From NCBI RefSeq assembly GCF_013155365.1, contig NZ_JABJRA010000002.1, positions 310,001 through 374,000 on the forward strand: a DNA stretch of 64,000 nucleotides. Reading direction: 5' to 3'. The notes below the pieces were generated by a model that saw only the letters and a program-made list of their open reading frames with translations, was not told the origin of the DNA and made no database searches. This document shows positions 60,569 through 64,000 of the stretch, piece after piece (position 1 is the first letter of the stretch; every line of letters begins with the position of its first letter). Position numbers and translations under genes: made by a program. The stretch comes from Nocardioides sp. zg-DK7169 (GTDB lineage: Bacteria; Actinomycetota; Actinomycetes; Propionibacteriales; Nocardioidaceae).

Positions 60569-61489
60569 GTGCCGCAGTCCCACGAACGTCCCCACGAGAA
60601 GCTCAGCGCCCATCCCCACGACCGCGCCGGCGTCCACCGCGCGGACGACGTCTGGCTCGCGGAGCGCTGGAGCGACCCGTCCTCCCGCGCACTCGTGGTC
60701 TCCGGCACCCGGATCCGCCCCCGGGGCGGCGACGTGGGCTGGGTGCCCACGGCCGAGGCGCCCGACGGGCTGCGGGTGCTCCTCGGGGAGCAGGACGGCC
60801 GAGCCTGGTTCGCGGTCGTCGTCGAGGCCGAGCGCTCCCGCGAGGAGGACGGCTGGGTCCCGCTGCGCGGGCTGCTGCCGCACCTCGCCGACGACGCGAT
60901 GACCGGTGTCCCGCTGGTCTTCCACGCGCTCGGGCTGGCCGAGTGGCTCTTCGTGACCCGGTTCTGCCCGCGCTGCGGCGGGTCCCTGAGCCCCCGCAAG
61001 GCCGGCCACGAGCTGGTGTGCGAGGACTGCGGCCGTTCGCAGTTCCCCCGCACCGACCCCGCGGTGATCATGCTGGTCACCGCCGGCGAGCCGGGGAGCG
61101 AGGAGGAGCGCTGCCTGCTCGGGCGCCAGTCGGTGTGGCCGGAGGGGCGGTTCTCGACCCTGGCCGGCTTCTGCGAGCCGGGGGAGACCCTCGAGGACGC
61201 CGTACGTCGTGAGGTCGCCGAGGAGGCGGGGATCCGCATCGGCGAGGTGAGCTACTTCGGCAGCCAGCCGTGGCCGTTCCCGGCGAGCCTGATGGTGGGC
61301 TTCGTCGCCCGCGCCGAGACCACGGGCATCACCGTGGACCTCGACGAGATCGAGGAGGCGCACTGGTTCACCCGCGAGCAGATGCGCGCCGGCGCCGCCG
61401 ACGGCACCCTGGTGCTCCCCGGCGGGGTCTCGATCAGCCGCTCCCTGATCGAGCACTGGTACGGCGAGCCGCTGCCCGGCCACTGGTGA
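60569..61489 (+). CDS. nudC: NAD(+) diphosphatase (NUDIX, NudC)
   Basis: 306 residues. A zinc ribbon (CPRCGG, then CEDCGR, near 133-158) precedes the NUDIX domain: GFCEPGETLEDAVRREVAEE followed by AGI is the full Nudix box, and SQPWPFPASLM is the motif specific for NADH pyrophosphatases. It splits NAD(H) to NMN(H) and AMP and may remove NAD caps from RNA. The GTG is set by the promoter. The order nudC-mrx1-uvrD2 is kept from mycobacteria (Rv3199c-Rv3198c). Confidence 0.94.
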   Translation: MPQSHERPHEKLSAHPHDRAGVHRADDVWLAERWSDPSSRALVVSGTRIRPRGGDVGWVPTAEAPDGLRVLLGEQDGRAWFAVVVEAERSREEDGWVPLRGLLPHLADDAMTGVPLVFHALGLAEWLFVTRFCPRCGGSLSPRKAGHELVCEDCGRSQFPRTDPAVIMLVTAGEPGSEEERCLLGRQSVWPEGRFSTLAGFCEPGETLEDAVRREVAEEAGIRIGEVSYFGSQPWPFPASLMVGFVARAETTGITVDLDEIEEAHWFTREQMRAGAADGTLVLPGGVSISRSLIEHWYGEPLPGHW

Positions 61490-61516
61490 GGCCGGGCGCG
61501 GGCCCGTCGTCGGTGC

Positions 61517-61762
61517 TCAGGCCAGGGAGGCGATCTTCTCCTTGACCTGGGCCAGCGAGGGGTTGGTCTGGGCGGTGCCGTCGCTGTACACGAGCGTCGG
61601 CACGGTCTGGTTGCCGCCGTTGGCCTGCTCGACGATCAGCGCGGCGTCGGGGACCTGCTCGATGTCGACCACGTCATAGCTGATGCCCTCGCGGTCGAGC
61701 TGGCTCTTGAGACGGTGGCAGTAGCCGCACCAGGGAGTGGTGTACATCGTGAAGGAGCTCAT
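61517..61762 (-). CDS. Mycoredoxin (Mrx1-type glutaredoxin)
   Basis: 81 residues, glutaredoxin fold. The active site is TTPWCGYCHRLK (CGYC), and NQTVPTLVYSDG holds the cis-Pro loop. Mycoredoxins use mycothiol to reduce S-mycothiolated proteins in actinobacteria. The ATG at 61762 gives the usual length; the frame upstream codes only for a basic stretch. It lies between nudC and uvrD2 on the opposite strand, as does Rv3198A in mycobacteria. Confidence 0.93.
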   Translation of the reverse strand: MSSFTMYTTPWCGYCHRLKSQLDREGISYDVVDIEQVPDAALIVEQANGGNQTVPTLVYSDGTAQTNPSLAQVKEKIASLA

Positions 61763-61785
61763 CTGGGACTGTCGCCTCCGACGTC

Positions 61786-61791
61786 TAGGGT
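61786..61791 (+). promoter_or_regulatory. -10 element TAGGGT for uvrD2
   Basis: TAGGGT lies about 50 bases before the uvrD2 start, which has its own GGAG ribosome site; here the transcript would have a leader. Confidence 0.4.
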
Positions 61792-61841
61792 TCGAGGTAC
61801 AGCTCGATCCAACCACCTCGATCCAGGAGATGCTCGCCCCG

Positions 61842-63872
61842 ATGTCCGCAGTGGACCCCGACCAGCTGCTCGCCGCCCTCGACCCGGAGCAGCGACGCGT
61901 CGCGGAGGCCCTCCGGGGCCCGGTCCGGGTGCTGGCCGGTGCCGGCACCGGCAAGACCCGGGCGATCACCCACCGCATCGCGTACGGCGTGGCCAGCGGG
62001 GTCTACGCCCCCTCGGAGGTCCTCGCGGTGACCTTCACGACCCGTGCGGCCGGCGAGATGCGCCAGCGGCTGCGCGCCCTCGGTGCCGGGCCGGTGCAGG
62101 CCCGCACCTTCCACTCCGCGGCGCTGCGCCAGCTGCGCTACTTCTGGCCCCGGGCCTACGGCACCGAGCTGCCCACGCTCATCGAGTCGAAGATGGGGCT
62201 GCTGGCCGGGGCCGCCCGCCGCCAGCGCATCCAGACCGACCAGGCGCTGCTGCGCGACCTCGCCTCGGAGATCGAGTGGGCCAAGGTCAGCAACGTCCAC
62301 CCCGACGACTACGCCAAGGTGGCGGCCCGGCGCGGCCGCTCGGTGACCGGGCAGGACCACGAGACCGTCGGGCGGGTCTTCGGCAGCTACGAGGAGGTCA
62401 AGCGCGGCCAGGGGCGCATGGACATGGAGGACGTCCTGCTCCTGACCGCCGGCCTGCTCGCCGAGGACGAGCGGGTCGCCGCCCAGGTGCGCCAGCAGTA
62501 CAAGTGGTTCGTCGTCGACGAGTTCCAGGACGTCTCGCCGCTCCAGTCGGCGCTGCTCGACCTGTGGCTCGGCGGGCGCAACGAGATCTGCGTGGTCGGC
62601 GATCCGGCGCAGACCGTCTACAGCTTCGCCGGCGCCAACGCCGACTACCTGCGCGAGTTCCCGCGCAAGCACACCGGCACCACCTCGATCGAGCTGGTGC
62701 GCAACTATCGCTCCAGCCCCGAGATCGTCGCCGCCGCCAACTCCCTGCTCGCCGGTTCCGGCAGCGAGGGCGTCTCGCTGCGCGCGCAGCGGCCTGCCGG
62801 TCCTGCGGTCACCTACACCCAGCACCCCGACGAGGTCGCCGAGGCGGAGGCGGTCGCCGCCCAGGTGCTGCGCCTGCGCGACGCCGGGCGCTCGCTGGCC
62901 GAGGTCGCGATCCTGTTCCGCATCAACGCCCAGTCCGAGACCTTCGAGGAGGCGCTGGCGGCCCGGGGGATCCCGTACGTCGTGCGCGGCGCCGCCCGCT
63001 TCTTCGACCGCCCCGAGATCCGCGAGGCCGTGACCCGCATCCGCGGCGCCGCCCGCTCCGGGGAGGGCAGCGAGCCCGCCGAGACCGTGCGAGCGATCCT
63101 CGCCGGCATGGGGTGGACCCCCGAGGCGCCGACGGCGCGCGGGCAGACCCGGGACCGCTGGGAGTCCTGGCAGGCGCTGGTCGACCAGGCCGCCGAGTTC
63201 GCCGCCGCGGGCGGCGGGCTCGACGCGTTCGTCGACGACCTCGACCGGCGCGCGGCCGAGCAGCACGCCCCGGTCGCGGCCGGCGTCACGCTCGCCACCT
63301 TCCACGCGGCCAAGGGCCTGGAGTGGGACTCGGTGTTCCTGTGCGGCCTGCAGGACGGCACCATGCCGATCACCTACGCCGAGACCCCCGCCGAGATCGA
63401 GGAGGAGCGCCGGCTGCTGTACGTCGGCATGACCCGGGCGCGCATCGACCTGGCCGTCTCCTGGGCCCAGGCGCGCAACCCGGGCGGTCGCGGCAGCCGC
63501 AAGCCGTCGCGGTTCCTCGACCCGCTGCTCCCCGACAGCGCGCGTGCGCCGGAGCCGCGGCTGCGCCGCAGCAAGGTCGCGAGCTGCCGCGAGTGCGGCA
63601 AGCCGCTGATGACCGGCCTGGAGAAGAAGCGCGGGCGCTGCGAGGACTGCCCGGCCTCCTACGACGAGGCGCTGTTCGAGCGGTTGCGCGAGTGGCGCAA
63701 GGACCGCGCCGCCGAGGAGAGCGTGCCGGCGTTCGTCATCTTCACCGACGCCACGCTCCAGCTGATCGCGGAGCAGAAGCCGCGCACGCCGCAGGCCCTG
63801 CTCAAGATCGGCGGCATCGGCCAGTCCAAGCTCGACCGGTTCGGCGAGGACGTCCTCGCACTCGTCGAGTGA
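61842..63872 (+). CDS. uvrD2: ATP-dependent DNA helicase UvrD2
   Basis: 676 residues, an SF1A helicase: VLAGAGTGKTRAITHR (Walker A), VVDEFQDVSPLQ, VGDPAQTVYSFAGA, RNYRSSPEIV and TFHAAKGLEWDSV are in order. After the motor come a zinc-like CRECGKPL/CEDCP tetracysteine (near 580-605) and a C-terminal HRDC domain (FVIFTDATLQLIAEQKPRTP), the mark of UvrD2, which is essential in mycobacteria. The ATG at 61842 is preferred because GGAG lies 12 bases upstream; the ATG at 61830 directly touches it. Confidence 0.93.
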   Translation: MSAVDPDQLLAALDPEQRRVAEALRGPVRVLAGAGTGKTRAITHRIAYGVASGVYAPSEVLAVTFTTRAAGEMRQRLRALGAGPVQARTFHSAALRQLRYFWPRAYGTELPTLIESKMGLLAGAARRQRIQTDQALLRDLASEIEWAKVSNVHPDDYAKVAARRGRSVTGQDHETVGRVFGSYEEVKRGQGRMDMEDVLLLTAGLLAEDERVAAQVRQQYKWFVVDEFQDVSPLQSALLDLWLGGRNEICVVGDPAQTVYSFAGANADYLREFPRKHTGTTSIELVRNYRSSPEIVAAANSLLAGSGSEGVSLRAQRPAGPAVTYTQHPDEVAEAEAVAAQVLRLRDAGRSLAEVAILFRINAQSETFEEALAARGIPYVVRGAARFFDRPEIREAVTRIRGAARSGEGSEPAETVRAILAGMGWTPEAPTARGQTRDRWESWQALVDQAAEFAAAGGGLDAFVDDLDRRAAEQHAPVAAGVTLATFHAAKGLEWDSVFLCGLQDGTMPITYAETPAEIEEERRLLYVGMTRARIDLAVSWAQARNPGGRGSRKPSRFLDPLLPDSARAPEPRLRRSKVASCRECGKPLMTGLEKKRGRCEDCPASYDEALFERLREWRKDRAAEESVPAFVIFTDATLQLIAEQKPRTPQALLKIGGIGQSKLDRFGEDVLALVE

Positions 63873-63955
63873 GCCCGCGAAAGCGCCGGTGCGTGGCATT
63901 CGAGCCCGCTGAGGCGAACTGGCAGGATCTTTTCGCGAAATAGTCATTAAATCGT

Positions 63956-63985
63956 TTGCCCATGACACGAGACCCGCGATAACTT
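63956..63985 (+). promoter_or_regulatory. whiB7-like promoter at the window edge
   Basis: TTGCCC at 63956-63961 and TAACTT at 63980-63985 form a promoter 18 bases apart (ATAACT at 17). The bases just upstream, AGTCATTAAATCG, are AT-rich, which stands out here and is the mark of WhiB7-dependent promoters. The gene itself would start beyond base 64000. Confidence 0.5.
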
Positions 63986-64000
63986 CTCAGAACTACTGAC

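Overview
The window is about 73% GC by eye, with dense short-gap genes, GTG starts and many leaderless promoters. It reads as the chromosome of a high-GC actinobacterium. The protein set (MoeZ, DUF3107, AdnAB, mycoredoxin, UvrD2, DUF222/HNH, SCO7613-type protein) fits Nocardioides or a close relative; the genus is an inference.

Left part (1-15.6 kb): the end of an acyl-CoA dehydrogenase, a DUF5302 protein, a MaoC dehydratase, cobS-cobT, the DUF6758-PHP-MarC trio, an SDR, a ParA ATPase, an L,D-transpeptidase, a DEAD-box helicase, a ferritin-like protein, DUF3107, TetR, MoeZ, a secreted serine protease, an alkyltransferase-like protein and a DoxX protein. Right part (51-64 kb): AdnA, AdnB, NudC, mycoredoxin, UvrD2 and, at the very edge, a promoter that looks like that of whiB7. 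From memory these two blocks follow one ancestral actinobacterial gene order (M. tuberculosis Rv3213c down to Rv3197A), so the middle is an insertion or expansion.

Middle part (15.6-51 kb): decayed genes and repeats first, then a large nitrogen-heterocycle catabolic region. allHGF (oxamate carbamoyltransferase-type subunits) run leftward. A PucR regulator diverges from them and is followed by a uracil/xanthine permease, a three-subunit molybdenum hydroxylase, a CoxG-like protein and an amidase in one tightly overlapping operon, then hydantoinase A/B and two dehydrogenase-like genes. About 10 kb further on come carbamate kinase and a barbiturase-family ring-opening amidohydrolase. Together they can be read as uptake, hydroxylation and ring opening of a pyrimidine or purine, with the final carbamoyl group recovered as carbamoyl phosphate and ATP. 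A GGCA-N5-TGCC-like motif recurs upstream of the key transcription units. SelO, a two-component system, an M14 peptidase and a K+/H+ antiporter lie between.

Other points: three arrays of a 22-bp palindromic repeat; a perfect SOS box in front of a broken DUF222/HNH gene flanked by inverted repeats; a Zur-type operator in front of a frameshifted zinc chaperone (AztD); several frameshifted genes that could be real decay or base-count errors; no tRNA, rRNA, CRISPR array or phage module was seen.
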